A program made the translations under genes and the position numbers. A DNA stretch of 5,832 bases from Betaproteobacteria bacterium (GTDB taxonomy: Bacteria; Pseudomonadota; Gammaproteobacteria; Burkholderiales; Thiobacillaceae): NCBI GenBank assembly GCA_016873905.1, contig VGVU01000079.1, forward strand, positions 1 through 5,832. The letters run 5' to 3'. Numbering within the stretch: the first letter of the stretch is position 1; each line of letters begins with the position of its first letter. The notes under the pieces are model-generated. The model worked only from the letters and a program-made list of their open reading frames with translations. It was not told where the DNA came from and ran no database searches. Positions 5,639 through 5,832 of the stretch are shown piece after piece.

Positions 5639-5832
5639 ATGAGTGAACGCATCAACCTGCAAGATCAGTTTCTGAACAACCTGCGCAAGGAGCACACGAC
5701 AGTGTCAATGTTCCTCGTCAACGGGATCAAACTGGTCGGTCGCATCGAGTCCTTTGACCAGTATATGGTGCTGCTCCGGGGTCACGACGCTGCGCTGCAA
5801 GCCGTCTTCAAGCACGCCATTTCGACGGTTTC
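5639..5832 (+). CDS. hfq: RNA chaperone Hfq, 3' end cut by the window edge
   Basis: Sm-like hexameric RNA chaperone that pairs small RNAs with mRNAs. I translated 64 codons by hand, and the gene runs past the window end with the frame still open. Sm1 is intact, with Gln8, Asp9, Asn13, Arg16, Lys31 and Phe39 at E. coli positions and VNGIKL at 27-32. The Sm2 signature reads FKHAISTV at 57-64. Differences from E. coli Hfq, aligned from memory, are QDQFLN for QDPFLN, Phe25 for Tyr25, Lys17/His19 for Arg17/Arg19, Val33 for Gln33, and a beta3-beta4 loop two residues longer (RGHDAALQ after LL). The Phe25 and QDQ features recall Firmicute Hfq; Lys17/His19 are also found in beta-proteobacteria. GGAA lies eight bases before the ATG. 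Usual neighbours miaA or hflX are not visible. A standard Hfq or a second paralogue are both possible. Confidence 0.93.
   Translation, partial: MSERINLQDQFLNNLRKEHTTVSMFLVNGIKLVGRIESFDQYMVLLRGHDAALQAVFKHAISTV

Noticed and set aside
4669..5655. Long 328-codon open frame on the minus strand opposite the parvulin gene
   Set aside because: It is antisense to a clearly recognisable secreted isomerase. The Gly/Leu-rich product matches no family I know, and long antisense frames are expected in GC-rich genes.

Overview
This is a GC-rich, densely packed chromosomal segment, almost certainly from a proteobacterium of the beta/gamma group. The support is the close residue-level match, from memory, of YciB, YciI, YciO, BolA and TrpRS to their proteobacterial families, together with the gene order. 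I could not search a database, so no genus is proposed. The content is housekeeping, with no mobile element, CRISPR array, RNA gene or phage gene visible.

Layout. Positions 36-3363 hold a leftward operon. In transcription order it is a PHP-domain phosphoesterase of the RNase AM/YciV type (2536-3363), a YciO-type Sua5/YrdC protein (1907-2536), an M50 site-2-type membrane metalloprotease (1258-1896) and tryptophanyl-tRNA synthetase (36-1235). Junctions are tight: a TAATG overlap, then gaps of 10 and 22 bases. Positions 1-35 lie downstream of trpS and hold no start codon with an open frame. Positions 3364-3540 are a divergent control region. It contains an extended -10 promoter for the leftward operon, a perfect 9+9 inverted repeat with a third half-site, a weaker rightward promoter candidate, and a C-rich leader with a tandem 12-base repeat.

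Positions 3541-5571 hold a rightward operon of four genes: yciB (ispZ family), yciI, a BolA-family gene and a secreted parvulin-type peptidyl-prolyl isomerase. Each successive pair overlaps by 1 or 4 bases (TGATG, ATGA, ATGA), which implies translational coupling. After a 67-base gap with its own extended -10 element, an hfq gene starts at 5639 and runs off the end of the window with 64 codons visible.

How they fit together. The left arm is RNA and translation centred: RNA 5'-end trimming or nucleotide bisphosphate hydrolysis, a tRNA-modification-fold protein, tRNA-Trp charging, and one membrane protease. The right arm is envelope and stress centred: YciB membrane protein, BolA, periplasmic foldase, then the RNA chaperone Hfq. 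From memory, homologues of rnm, yciO, yciB and yciI lie around the trp operon in E. coli, so the two arms look like an old neighbourhood.

I see no new multi-gene system. The points most worth a second look are the unusual Hfq (longer beta3-beta4 loop, QDQ motif, Phe25), the four-cysteine iron-sulfur-like motif and about 70-residue insertion in TrpRS, and the palindrome in the divergent promoter region.
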